DNA of 64,000 nucleotides. Origin: Camillea tinctor. Lineage: Eukaryota; Ascomycota; Sordariomycetes; Xylariales; Xylariaceae. Every line of letters starts with the position of its first letter. Position 1 is the first letter of the stretch. The notes below the pieces were generated by a model. It saw only the letters and a program-made list of their open reading frames with translations, did no database searches and had not been told where the DNA came from. Both the position numbers and the translations under genes were made by a program. This document shows, piece by piece, positions 10,549 through 22,324 of the stretch. Location of the stretch: contig MU394063.1 in the NCBI GenBank assembly GCA_022578605.1, forward strand, positions 496,001-560,000, read 5' to 3'.

Positions 10549-12431
10549 TGCGATGCTAGAGGTTTTTGGAAGTGTAAGTTGTGGGACTTGATGAGCAGGT
10601 AACTGTTCTAGGGATTCCGTATGTGCAAATAAAACTGGTGATAAGTCCCAAGAAGGTCCCAAATAGACAAAGTATAAGGAGATTTATATAATTTAGCAAG
10701 CTACGATGACGATGTGCTCCCCCTCGCCTTCAATAATCATACTTATGCACTTTTTAGTCATGATGGTTTGTTAGAGTGGCACATGACATACTGAATTCAC
10801 GTTATAAGTAACAGAAATGATTGCCATCTAGCAACTCCCTCAGAAGTTGGTACAGTATGGAGGAAAATCAGGGGGTTGAATCATCAACCTAGGCAGATAT
10901 AAGCTCTGTTTGGAATCACCGTTACGTCACTTTGATAGTTTTGTAAAAAATCGCACACAGTAGCTTCCGAGAAGAATGCTTCAGGTAGAGCTTACCGAAT
11001 ACCGATATCTACAAGACTGGAAGTCCTTTCAACGTTGAGATATCAGACTCAGCTCTTCTCTTCTTCCTCTCCCCTTCCAGAAATCAAACACGACCTCAGC
11101 TACGCCTTGATGGATATTTTCTCTAAGGTTACATTTCAAGTACGGCATTTTGGGGCATTGGCTCTCATGTGACCTTCCATATAATATTTATCGCTTTTAT
11201 ATACGGCGGTGGTTCGGAGGCACATACGAGATTGATTCTTCAACTATCGATCTATGTAGCAGAGAGGAGACGGGCTCCTTCATATATTCCCCTTATTACG
11301 AGGGACCAAGCAAGTGCTTAGGTAGTTAATACGTTGTTATGTGATGAATTAGACTGTAACTACGAATGTTACTGTTACTTGTATACGAGAACTTTCTTCG
11401 TTCCTTCCTAACCCTTGACACCCCTCGTGTGTACCTAAGCTCCTAGGTGTAAGGGTCTATATCATTAGACGTTGTTGCGCTAGAGAGGAAAGGATTAGGA
11501 TTCCTCTCCAGGCTAACTACGAAAAGCTAGCTAATTTAAGTATATAAACTGTGTGCACGGACTAGGGGCGTTGCTCCCGTGACACTAGGAACGCCCTCAT
11601 ACGCGACGATAATCTTTGTGACGGCCTGGTCAACCCTTCACATTTACTCCTAGCATGGAGCACAACATAAGGGATGGATCAAGATTTCAGGGCTAAGATG
11701 TGACCATGAGGTGAATAATAGGATTGGCCACAACTTAGCTGTGATATCCTGTTACACCGAAGGCATTCTTTCACCAAGGAACGATGTCCATCAGTAGCGA
11801 GGGAGCAGCTAGTATTGCGGACCTTGAAACCTACCTTGAGGTAATGGCTTGCTGAAGAAGTCTTCTCAGCTGCTCCAGGCGCCATGGAGTCTAAGTAGTC
11901 ACTTCTTTATCCCCACCATGAATATTTTCTTAGTTAGGTACCTAGGTAGAGATTCACTAACAGGAGGTGCTATGAACAATGTTCACACTTTGGAGCATTA
12001 TTAGAATCTCTCTGGTCAAAGAAACTCTAATTTAAAATCACCATAGCTGTGCGCACATATAGCGGTATGCGTCGCGTCAAGACTTCGCGTGTAGAGGTTG
12101 GTTCCTCTGGCATTTTACTTTTTTCAGTTCTGTCTCTTCACTTTGGCCATTATTCAATAGCGAATCCATTGATCACCCAAGTCTCCCAGCAACGAGAATA
12201 CATACAGCTGTTGAACCTCCATCCATTCACATTTCTCGACAGAAGCGATTGCCTAACATGCATTTAACAACTGTCAGAATTCCCATTCTATAATCCTTCT
12301 TCATCTCACTTTTCTCTTTTTGCCTCTGTGAAGTAAACTTCGCATTATCTTCTATGATCTATCAGCACTCTTAACAGTCCTTCTGCCTTTGCCAACAGTC
12401 ATTACCAAGGGGAAAGCTGACACTGGGAAAA
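10549..12431. other. Gene-poor intergenic region
   Basis: About 1.9 kb. It contains the GGTACCTAGGTAGAG palindromic motif near 11937-11950 and CTCCTAGGTG near 11450. No family-like coding sequence was seen. The short frames at 11679 (-) and 12049 (+) have no supporting features. Confidence 0.5.
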
Positions 12432-13510
12432 ATGGAAAAGATACCAGCCTTCGGTTCAATACAGATCCATATCGTGCGGGATGCTGGTGAGGATCTACAG
12501 TCATTCAACTACTCTGGCGAAGAAGCATTTGTAGGTCCAAGTTCCAGCTCAGTTATCACAAACACTCCAAATCGTTAATCATTATCCACCCCCCTTTTTT
12601 TATAGCTTCGGGATGCTACCAATAAGGCAATTATGGTCATCACACTGGAGGAGGTCCAGAACGAAATAACAGTGGTGTTAAAGAAATTTTTAGAGGAGCG
12701 TGACTTCGAGGATTTTAGCGCAGGCATCGTTGATGATTTCATTTTTGACCTACTCACCAAGAAGGTGATCATTTGTTGCGAGACTCTGGCCGACCCAAGG
12801 CAGCTTTTTATCGCCTGCCCTCGGTGGATGGAAACACAAGACACTCCATTGGGCAATATAATTTTTAATAAGTCGGTAAGATCCTTCCTACACGTCCTCC
12901 TATGGAATTAAGACCAAAAAGAATACTACAGACTTGCTAAAAACTTTAACAAGATTATAATACCATTTTCCCAACACTATTACCGCTCAATTAGACGACG
13001 TACCCGTGGTAAATGCCAGTTATTCATGGTCACATCCAGTGCATTGATTCATGGATGGGCCCAAATATTGGCATACAACGCCGCTGTCAACGCACAATTA
13101 TCTCGTGTATATGGGCCAATACGTCCGATATTGGTTCAAAAGTACTTGTCTGGGCCGGATATGAACATCGATTATTTGCAGTTTGCAGGCAACCTAATCA
13201 ACAACATTTTTGGGGGCCAACCCAGGTTCTACCAGGTTCATGACCCACCGAATCCGGTGAGAAGGGCGACCATTCTCCTAATTTTGCCTGTTTAGAGAAG
13301 CTAATATTTATATAGGCCGGCTGGATGATGATAAGAGTTGGGAGCTCCTCTGATGATAAGGGCAAGCCATTCAAGATCTCTGAGTCCTCTATGAAGAAAC
13401 TCATCATTGAAGGAAGTAAGTATCTACTATTTCATACCCTCTGGGGTTCTCATGATATGTCTCCGCTGTCGAAAGTTGGTGGTGCTGACAATGCAAAGGT
13501 TTTGATCTAA
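12432..13510 (+). CDS. Hypothetical multi-exon protein, unrecognised
   Basis: A run of compatible exons suggests a real gene. They are 12432-12530 (MEKIPAFGSIQIHIVRDAGE...), 12606-~12875 (LRDATNKAIMVITLEEV... through ETLADPRQLF), ~12932-13256 (with MVTSSALIHGWAQ and FGGQPRFYQVHDPPNP) and 13316-13510 (AGWMMIRVGSSSDDK...). Introns 1 and 3 are clean: GTAGGT...TATAG and GTGAGA...ATATAG, both phase 0. The second intron is unresolved. The good donor GTAAGA at 12876 is out of phase with the acceptor ACTACAG at 12931, and only a weak GTCGGT donor at 12872 restores frame. A GTAAGT at 13416 may start another intron. No domain is recognised. It could be a decaying gene. Confidence 0.4.
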
Positions 13511-15059
13511 GTTTTATGAGACATTATGGAAGGCTAGGGGAGGAACTGTTCCTTTTCCCAACCCCAGAAACTTGTACCATAGGCCCATGGCTACCACCGA
13601 CACTTCCGCCGATGATTCTCTATCATAAACATCCCAGAATGAATAAAAAGCACTGAACTTCCTCGGATACATCATTACTAGATAGTCTATATGGATTGCG
13701 GTAGTGCATTTTGTCAGGCCTAGGACTATAAGGAGCAGGATAACTATGATCCCAACGGTTAGGAAACTAAAAATTAGAGTTCATTTCTTCTGTGACTATT
13801 GAATTTTGTGATGTGCTAGTCCGTCTAAGTTCAAGATATCGTGTAATTGCTGAGCATATATGACTAGGGAGTAATCCTTATACAAACAAGGACGTTTCCA
13901 ACTATAAACTGCACAGGAGATGAATTAAACATTAGTCAAATAGAAAATTTCTTCTGGTATATATTATAGATTTGATCATCCATGATTTTTGCGATTTCCA
14001 CCGGTGTTGTCTAGGGGATATCAAGTGGCCCCAACACAAAGGTATGATGCACAGCCCAATGACCAGAAGCATCAAAAAAATGAGTAGGTACGCACCAGTT
14101 TGTTCAATATGAAGGCAAACAGTCACATCTAAAACAAGTACTTTGGTTAGAAAGCCTTCTTAGGGCGGTAGGGACTCACGCGACAATTTAGTATGTGAAT
14201 AATAGCAGATTGCTGTCTGTTGATTCCCGCAGCCCCTGAGTTAACCCCCTTTGGTCTGGTATATATAAATACCATGGAATGAAAGAAGGAAGGTGCGACG
14301 ATGGTAGTGAATAGCACAGTAAGAATATTTTCTCACAATACGGACTAGCGTATAATAGAACTACTTCTTACATGACATCTATTTACCTAGTTTTAGGTAT
14401 CTAGGACAATATCGTGATCCTATATGAGTGCCACCATATTGCCCCTGACAACATTATCTAGATGGTCATTATAATAGTATGTTGAATACCTATACTGGAA
14501 ATATATTGAAGTTCTCGCGTGAATACTTCAGGACGATGTTGTTCAGGCTGTGCCCCTATTTTTGGGAACATATTTGGTCATATGACTGAGATATATCTCC
14601 AGTCTCCCTGAAGTCTTTCTAGAGATTATTTTACATTTAGAAATTCCCCCCTAAAAAAATCCCATGTGTCTTGGAAGTACCCTTCCATAGCATACGAAGT
14701 AGCTTATCGTTCTGCCTTATACAGTGCCGCACCAGGTAACCCCTCTATTCTCCCCAGCATGGAAAGATGTAACTTGGAAGCCGTTTGATATAATATCTGT
14801 ACAGGTATAGAGCGACCGCTCGCCGCTCCTTCTCTAAATGGTCCAGGAATCAGGTTCATGAATCCTTGAGGAGCCAGCAATCACGCGCCTTTCTTCAAAC
14901 GCCTTTCTTCCCTACCAAATCTCTTTTCACCTGCAACTAGTTTTTCCTTCTCTTCGCAACCTATTATTTCTTCCAAGCAGAGTCACTGTTCCTGGTTTCA
15001 TTATCGTCGCCACACCACAACTGCAACCTCAAACCAGTAAATATACCAATATCCTAAAA
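13511..15059. other. Intergenic region
   Basis: About 1.55 kb of AT-rich sequence without convincing genes. The last ~180 bases before 15060 are a C/T-rich leader typical of a fungal promoter and 5' UTR. Confidence 0.5.
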
Positions 15060-16365
15060 ATGGATGCCAACATCTTCAACTCGGGCCGACCGAGCCCCAT
15101 GAGACAGCTCGCTCATCTACATTCCCTACTTCCAAAGCATGGATTCGAGTATAAAACTGACGACCAGATCGTCATATTCCGTTCGGAGATCGAGGAGCTG
15201 TATATCTCCCTCCAAGTGGCATGCTCGTATCTCGGCCCCAGACCAGTTGAGCGTCGTTTCACCGAGCTCTTCAAGAAGGCTTTCGAGATGGCACCTCCAT
15301 CTTCACGTCGAACCATCGACCTCGGAGATGCCTACGGCTACCGCTATGTAAGTAATTTTCCCAGTCAACTCTGTCCCTTATCCCCCTCCCCCCTCCACGC
15401 CCTCCAAAATCCCTTTCCTCTTTAGGCTCGTCTCAAGACTACAGAATCCCCAATCCTAGCAAAGAATACTCGAGTTACTATGTAGAGTTGAGCAAAAGAA
15501 ATAGGCAAAAAAAAAAAAGAAAAAAGAAAATACTCACCAAATACCTATAACAATAACTGACTAATACGCCCCATCTCCACCACAGAACCCGGCCTTCGAG
15601 TACGCAGCCAAGAACACCTTCTGGACCATCGCAACCGGCATCGACGCTGGCGTGGTCGTGCAGGCGATGAGCTACATGTGCAGAGCTAGAGCTCTGTTTA
15701 TCAAGTTCACCGGCTACCGGACGCCGTATAACGTGCTAGAGGGACGACTCGCGAAGGCTATCGATGCGTTTACGGGAGTCAAGCCAGCCGAGATACCTCA
15801 CCCAGTGTTTCAGAGCATGGAACCCCGACTCGTGGAAACAATGATCTGGAGGCTGCGTAGGGGACTGAGGGCTGACTGGGATCAGGTGAGTCTGATTTCG
15901 GGTTTCTTTTCTTTCTTTCTTTCTTTCTTTTTTCGATTTATTATTCAGGCTATCCCCTACTATTTAGTTGTCTCCGTCATAGCTGTGGCCATTGTTTCGA
16001 AGGCAGTAAAAAAGGAAGCAAAACCACTCAAGAGGGAGATTTACTGACTCTCTGTCCCTTTTTTACAGTTCTCTGGCTATAACGACTCCGATGATGAGGA
16101 GGAAGAATCCCCGAAGAAGAACCAGAGCCAGAACCAGAATCCGAACCAGAACGAGAACAAGGGGCCGCAGAATGACGATGCCCAGGAGGATCAACCGCTA
16201 GACGAGGAAATCGAGAACAAGGATCCCGAGGTGCTTGAGAAACCCAAGGAGATTCCGGATTCTCAAGAGTCCCTGGTGGAGGACAGCGAGCATTCTTCGC
16301 AAGTTCTGATCACATCCGCGATCACATCTCCAATTTATCCACGCGAATTCGCCTTTTTGCGCTAG
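15060..16365 (+). CDS. Hypothetical fungal protein with acidic Asn/Gln-rich tail
   Basis: Three exons, all phase 0: 15060-15347, 15586-15885 and 16069-16365, for 294 residues. Donors GTAAGT and GTGAGT and acceptors CACAG and TACAG are canonical. The first ~195 residues look globular and helical (for example QVACSYLGPRPVERRFTELFKKAFEMAP and TFWTIATGIDAGVVVQAMSYMCRARALFIKF). The last exon is disordered: an acidic DSDDEEEE patch, then Asn/Gln-Pro repeats (NQSQNQNPNQNENK), then Glu/Pro-rich sequence. I recognise no family, signal peptide or clear membrane span. The C-terminus PREFAFLR is hydrophobic and basic. The second intron contains a (CTTT)n tract near 15907-15930. Confidence 0.72.
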
Positions 16366-18109
16366 GAAGACAGTTTTCTACTAGTTCGGGCGTTACTATA
16401 TACAGACAGGCAGATGTGATGGAAGGGAATGGGCTTCTAATCTCGAGACACTCCTGGGTCCCAAACCTCCTTTCCAACATAACAGTCATTGATCTCGCAT
16501 TAAAGGAGGTAGTACGCTAGAGGTAATTTTTTTGCGGGAGGGGGGTTATTCGTTAATATATCACAGAATCAGAATCAATGGAAAAGAAGAACAGGAAAGG
16601 AGAGAATACATTGATGGTTTCAACTCCTGAGGGATCCAACTGTCATGTAAAAGAGGCGAGTAGAGGGGGGATGGATACCCAGCAAAGGGCCAGGTTAACA
16701 GAACCTATATGCTAGTTATAGGTTTCCTTTTTTTCATATAATGATGATGGATACAAAAGGTCGGTTTTGTCCATTATATTATTTGCCAATACTTAAATGT
16801 CTTTTTTTTTTGCTGTATGCTTGATGATGGTGATCATGTGAAAGTTGATGTTGTATGTACCTATGTACTTATGGTGTCTTTTTGATACAGGCCAGTACAA
16901 AAATACTTATAGTAATACCTAAGAAACCCCCTGTGGTGTAGTGCTGAGAGGCGCTGTAAGGTACATATTAGGTAATTTAGCATGTACAGTGACCTCTGTC
17001 TATGTACCTTTGGTAAATATATGTAAGTGACTACTAAAACACAAAAAGAAAAAGAAAAAACGGAAAAGAAAAAGAAGCATAGATATTCCTTAGTTTTTAT
17101 CATTATTGTTCCTGTTAGCAAGAGTAACGACGTATCTGCATACACCTCCTTCTTTGCCATCCATGCTTGCACCTAAAGAAGACATGAAGTTTGTGTAATC
17201 TGATATGCAGTGTAGATCCGACAAGGATACCTGATATGCGCATAAAAGGTTATGAGACCTAGTAAGGCTGCTTTGGTGAATATCTTATCAAGAATTGAGG
17301 GTCCACAAAGAGAAGTCTTTCGCCACTTCCATAACGGCTGAGCTTTCCCCCGCATTTGAATAGACCAATCAGAAGCTGTGATGTCAAGCCAAACCCTTTC
17401 CATGTTCTAATTGAGTGGTTACAGCAAGTCGGATCAATTGAAATAATCAGCCGATGAATCCGAAGTCCCACTCTTTTCTTCTTTTCTTTTTTTTTTCTCT
17501 GTCTTTTTCTCTTTCTCGGAGGGACCCCCCGTCAGGTTAAGGTATATTCTTGCCCATCATACGTTTTTCTGTGTCTCGGTCCCTCCAATCCCCCCAATCC
17601 CTCCAACATCTTTTACCTTCTACCTAACAATGAGAAAGTAGTTGTCGTTCGACCACCACACCACCTACTACTGATTAATCTATACGTCACGAAACGGAGT
17701 GGTGATCTCCTGGTACTCCTCACCAACGCTTTTCTTTCCATGATGTGTTTCTAGAGCCAAGACCATATCCATTTCTTTTCCCTCCACGATACCATCCGAT
17801 CCGACACAGACCCTCTCTCCACCAGCCCACCAACGAACGATAGTTACAATAACTATAGTTACCATAACTATAGCCATAGCCAAAGCCATAGTGCCCGATT
17901 CACTCTCGACCAACCTGATGCCGAAATTGACCTGACTAAAGATCTTTCTTTCCATCTCTCTCTCTCTCACAAGCTCCATCACGATCTGGATCACGATAGT
18001 CTCCCCCTTCCCACAACCTACGATATAATAACACCATTACTATATTTTCGCCACCATTCTTGTCTAAGTCTAGTCTTTGTCTAGCCTTGTCTTGTCTTGC
18101 CTTGTCAAG
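16366..18109. other. Intergenic region with pyrimidine repeats
   Basis: About 1.7 kb. Near 17826-17884 AACTATAG/TAGTTATGG-type units recur (GTTACAATAACTATAGTTACC). The leader of the next gene is an imperfect (CTTGT)n tract at ~18060-18106 (GTCTAGCCTTGTCTTGTC). Open frames antisense to the UPS1-like gene here are not credible. Confidence 0.5.
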
Positions 18110-18937
18110 ATGGTTCTCACCCATACCACGAATCACACTTATTCTCACCCCTTCCCGACTGTCACCCTTGCTTTCTTCCTGCGCTACTATTCGCCCCAGC
18201 TCAATCCCTTCTCTAGCCATGTGCTGTCCACCGATACCATCTCGTCGCATGTCGACCCCGCCACCGGTCGCCTGCACACGACACGCCTCCATCTGAAGAA
18301 GAGTCGCATGCCCTCTGCCGTTATGAAACTGCTGCCTTCGAGTGTAACTGGTGGAGCTGGTGACAAGTCCAGCTATGTGCTCGAGACCAGTGTTGTGGAT
18401 ATCAAGGAGGGGTGGATGCAGACCGAGAGCCGGAACCTGAACTTCACGGGTGTCTTGAGTGTCATAGAGCAACAGCGCTATGCCACCTCTCCTCCAGAAC
18501 AGACCGCACCGACTGCTTATATCGAATCTGGCGAAGCTGCTTATGCTGCTGCCACCGATACCTCCACCCCCATCACTACCACCACTCCCGTTGTTGCGGC
18601 CATGCCCCGGTCGCTATCACCAAACACTTACGTCACTACAACCTTCTCCTACCGGTCAACCCTGGGCAGCAGCAAGAAGCCAGATCGCTCTGTGCTAGCA
18701 TACACCGATAACGGGGACGAGGGCGGATCACGACGCTTTGGCGGTTGGATTTCGGGTTGGGGTGCCAATCGCATCCAGCGGAGCATTGAGTCAATTGCCT
18801 CCAACAAGACAGATGACCATCTTATCAAATCTCGAGATGGCATGCGGATTGTCTTGGAGCGGCTGCGGAACAATGGAGTCGTTGCTGTCCTGCGAGAGCT
18901 GAGACGGCGCGAGGGGAAGAGTGTCTTCGAACAGTAA
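18110..18937 (+). CDS. UPS1: Ups1/PRELI-like mitochondrial phospholipid transfer protein
   Basis: Single exon, 275 residues. The N-terminus closely follows the PRELI/MSF1 signature: MVLTHTTNHTYSHPFPTVT, then AFFLRYYSPQLNPFSSHVLSTDTI, VDPATGRLHTTRL, and a C-terminal amphipathic segment with KSRDGMRIVLERL. Ups1 with Mdm35 shuttles phosphatidic acid across the intermembrane space for cardiolipin synthesis. The MVL-H-T start and ...SPHVLSTDTIS... pattern match Ups1 better than Ups2/3. The protein is about 100 residues longer than yeast Ups1. The excess lies mainly in a Thr/Ser/Ala/Pro-rich insert (about residues 133-190, TSPPEQTAPTAY...TPITTTTPVV) after the core strand NLNFTGVLSVIEQQRY. No intron is needed, and the insert is in frame. 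Confidence 0.9.
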   Translation: MVLTHTTNHTYSHPFPTVTLAFFLRYYSPQLNPFSSHVLSTDTISSHVDPATGRLHTTRLHLKKSRMPSAVMKLLPSSVTGGAGDKSSYVLETSVVDIKEGWMQTESRNLNFTGVLSVIEQQRYATSPPEQTAPTAYIESGEAAYAAATDTSTPITTTTPVVAAMPRSLSPNTYVTTTFSYRSTLGSSKKPDRSVLAYTDNGDEGGSRRFGGWISGWGANRIQRSIESIASNKTDDHLIKSRDGMRIVLERLRNNGVVAVLRELRRREGKSVFEQ

Positions 18938-19854
18938 AATATCAGCCAGCACTTGCGGTCTTACTTTGCGACGGCACGCGATATATGTTGTATCCTATAC
19001 TATCATGTTTTTTCCCCTTTGATATTTGACGAGCAAGGCGTTGGGGTAGGAAGGTGATGACTTTTTTATCTACCTAGGAGAGAGGGGTTTTGTGTGCAAT
19101 GACGGTCTCCTTTTTCTTGAAAGGGAAGAAAACGATCATGAGGCACTTGGCTTTGGGTATTTCTATGTTCTGATTCGAAAGGAAGCTATCATGATTATTT
19201 TTCCTAGTTGGAATGAGACAAGGAAAAGGGAAAAGGAAAGTCGAAGAAAAAAAGAAAGAGAGAAAAAGCACAGGGGACACGCCTCTGTGTGTGAAGACAT
19301 CACTGGCGTTGTCACACTCATTAACTCCCCTCTTACACTATACGAAACGACCACCTCGTTATAAACACGAGTGGTTGTAGAGTTTAGTTTTTTTGTCAAA
19401 ACACTTGTAAAATGCATTAAATAGGAATATAATGTTTTCCTTATTTTTATATTATACGGTCTTGTCCTGTCTAGTCTTGTCTTGTCTTGTCTGTAGATCT
19501 TGGTTTGCCATCTATGATTGATTGACACCAGGTTGAACCATGAGCTCCACTTGGGGCTATGTATAGATGTCCCCGCTATCCGCCAAGAGTGATGGCTTAA
19601 ATACATATATGACGCCAAGCGTATGCATACAACGGGGTGGGGGACTTAACCTAGGCACTTGTGTATTCTCTAGCCAGTCATTCATATTCATCTCTCCCAT
19701 CTCGCTCTGCCCCCTTGCTTCTTTTTCCCCCCATTTTATTTTCATATTTCCCTAACCTACCCCCCCTCCTTCCAAATACCGGGCCCAAAGCATAAATATC
19801 CATAACCCATAATATCATATCATCATTATATCATGCTATATTGTTCTTATACCA
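18938..19854. other. Intergenic, convergent 3' flanks
   Basis: Space between UPS1 and the last exon of the carboxypeptidase gene. It holds a purine-rich run (AAAAGGAAAGTCGAAG, ~19220-19270) and a second (CTTGT)n tract near 19459-19493, in the same orientation as the one upstream of UPS1. No gene seen. Confidence 0.5.
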
Positions 19855-22324
19855 TTATCCACTGATTCGATACCACGATAATACTATTGCAGCTGCTGCG
19901 GTGGAAACAGTAACTAGCAGCGAGGGGAACGCATGCGAGCCGCTGCTCTGGCTATCCCCGCTAGCGCTGCTGCTGCTCGCGGGGGAAGAGTCGGTGGAAT
20001 CGGTCCCGGCTACTTTTGAAAGGGAAAAGGGGTTGGGGGTTAGGTCAGTATGTGTTTAGCTGTGTGAGTATGTGGTATATGAAAAGGTGTATAGAGAGAT
20101 AGGTATGTCAAAACATGGCCCTGGACTACATGTTACGTCCCTGGTAGATGGACTCATCACCGTTGCGGAAACGACACCTTCTCTTCCGGAGGGGTATACG
20201 ATCACTACTCTTGAAATACATATTTACATGACCAGTATCAGGCTGAAGGCGGAGAACGTAGACAAGAAACCAGGAAGCAAGGGTGTAACGTAAATAATTA
20301 AAATTAAAGAATAGAAGTTGAAGACTTTTCTCTTTTTCTTTTTCTTTTTCCTTTTCCTTCCCTCTCTTTCAATTAACCCACACACAAGATCTCTAGCAAA
20401 AGTTATGATTCTTACTCACCGGTCGCCGGCCCCGTCGCATTCCCCAGCGTGTCCGCCGCCGGCTGCGGGTAACTGCTATCGATGGTAAACGGCTGCGTGG
20501 AGCTCAGCCCGTCGACCCTGCCCAGCAGAACCTCCAGATGGCGGAACGCCGCGCTGGGCGCATACTGGGGGATCATGTGTCCGGCGAGGTTGACGCCCAC
20601 GTACGTGAGCCCGCGCTCGGTGTGCGTGGAGCCCAGGACGCCGGCGGCCGCCATGGTGGACAGGGCGAGGGGGTCGGACTCGGCGTTGATCTCGGCGGCA
20701 GTGCTGAGGTGGTGGAAGGGCACGAAGAAGGGCTCCGTGGGCGGGGATTGGAAGCCGAGCGCGCCGCCCCAGGTCATGTTCTGGATGCTGAGGAGGGTCC
20801 CGTTGGGGAGGAGGATCATGTCGAGCGAGCCGTGCCCGATGATGACGTTCTGCGTGGCGTCGATGACGTGCGGGAGCACGCGCCACGTCGACGGGTCCGA
20901 GGTGTCGGTGCCGTTGACGAAGACGTCGCCGTTCGCGCACGCGGCCCACGCGGTCGACTCGTCGGCGTGGATCGCGCGCTTCACGTCCGCGCGGTCGAAG
21001 TACACGGGCCCCGAGCCCTCGGGGATGTAGAATAGCGAACCCGGGAAGCCGAGCACGTCCCAGAGCAGGGGGCAGGTGGTGGCCACTTGGTACACGTCGA
21101 AGCACGGGTTCACGCTGAAGGCCTCGTCGAGGACGGAGTTCCAGAGGTCCTGGCACTCGTCGCTGACGGAGTCGGTGTAGTTGGAGGGCTGGGGTCCGGG
21201 GGGCGGGTAGGTGAGGTACTGGTCGTTGTAGGCGGCGAAGCCGCACGAGTCGTGCAGGCCGTGGATGTAGGCGCTGTAGGTGTCGTTGAAGGTCATGAGG
21301 TCCTTGTGGTAGTCGACGAAGGGCACGACGGTGGTGGAGGACTGGACCACGTCGTTGCCGAGGACGGGGTCGTAGATCAGGATGCCGTTGAGGTCGTAGT
21401 ACGTCGTGTCGTTGGCGTCGAGCATGGCCGACGCGATGTATGGCACGTATAGCCCTGCGTACGACTCGCCCGCGATGTACACCTTGTACCCTTGCATGGT
21501 GAACGTCTCGATGAAGTTCTTCCAGAACCCTAGGAACTGCGCCGCCACGTCCTCCTCGCTCGTCGCCGTTACCGTGCCCCGCGAGAAGCCGGTTCCGATC
21601 GGCTGCTCTACCCAAACCACATTAATGAGTCGGGTCCATGCCCATGGGTTCGGCACCGGCTTGTAGGTGCCGTATTGCCAGATGAACGGGCCGTTCTCCT
21701 GGATCAGGCCCTCGAACGAGGAGCATCCGGGCTGTTATGAGAGAAGAATCACGTTAGAATAAGCGGTGCTTGAGGTACCTATATCTTGGGGAGTGGAGGT
21801 GCTTTCTGAACGTTTCAAGCATAAGAAAAGAAACAAGAAAGACAAGAACTTACACCGCCATTGAGCCAAAGAAGGATCTCCTTCTCGGTCGTGTTCGTGT
21901 TCTCGCTCTTGGGGAAGAACCAGAAGAAGAGCTCATTCTCATCGTTCGGGTTGTCGCTGATGGGCAGATATCCCGAGTACGACTCGCCCACGTCGAAGTC
22001 GACGTCTGGGATGCCCGTGCCGTTCACAGAGAACTCTGTAAGTGAAAACGCGGTTAGTGCACCGTTTTACACCCACGGACGCCCATTCAAGAGCTAGGGA
22101 GGAAAGAAGGGAGGAGTTATGTCATAGATAAACTCACTGGTAGTGTTGTCGTTAGCGAACTTGGGGGCGGGCACCTGTCGAGTCGCTAGGTAGTGCGCCA
22201 CGTAGTTGTAGTGGTTCGAGGATGTCTTGGGGTCTTTCTTGCCGACATGTCTGAAGCTTCGCGCCTCCGTCAGCGTCAGCGACGTCGCGGACAACAGTCC
22301 GGCGGCAATCGAAGCCCAGCGCAT
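19855..22324 (-). CDS. Secreted serine carboxypeptidase (S10) with Ser-rich linker and GPI-type C-terminus
   Basis: Four exons: 22138-22324, 21854-22035, 20420-21731 and 19855-20012, for 612 residues. A signal peptide ([18 protein letters not shown]) starts the protein. The S10 triad is complete: Ser in [10 protein letters not shown] (~212), Asp in [13 protein letters not shown] (~426) and His in [12 protein letters not shown] (~508). WLNGGPGCSS, spanning the second splice junction, forms the oxyanion/substrate region. Many N-glycosylation sequons occur. Read-through of the third donor would stop at 20412 just after PATGE, but GGTGAGTAAG there is a perfect donor. The acceptor at 20013 (CAAAAG, phase 1) adds a Ser/Ala/Asp-rich linker and a hydrophobic end ([16 protein letters not shown]), as in GPI-anchored fungal carboxypeptidases. 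The 407-nt last intron is long, so the short form may be what is annotated elsewhere. Confidence 0.86.

Noticed and set aside
17936..18472. 178-codon open frame antisense to UPS1
   Set aside because: No family, and UPS1 on the other strand is unambiguous.
19163..19618. 151-codon minus-strand open frame
   Set aside because: Runs through a purine-rich low-complexity tract and a CTTGT repeat; not coding-like.
20476..21615. 379-codon open frame inside the carboxypeptidase exon on the same strand
   Set aside because: Arg/His/Pro-rich shadow of the GC-rich catalytic exon; the other frame carries the full S10 triad.
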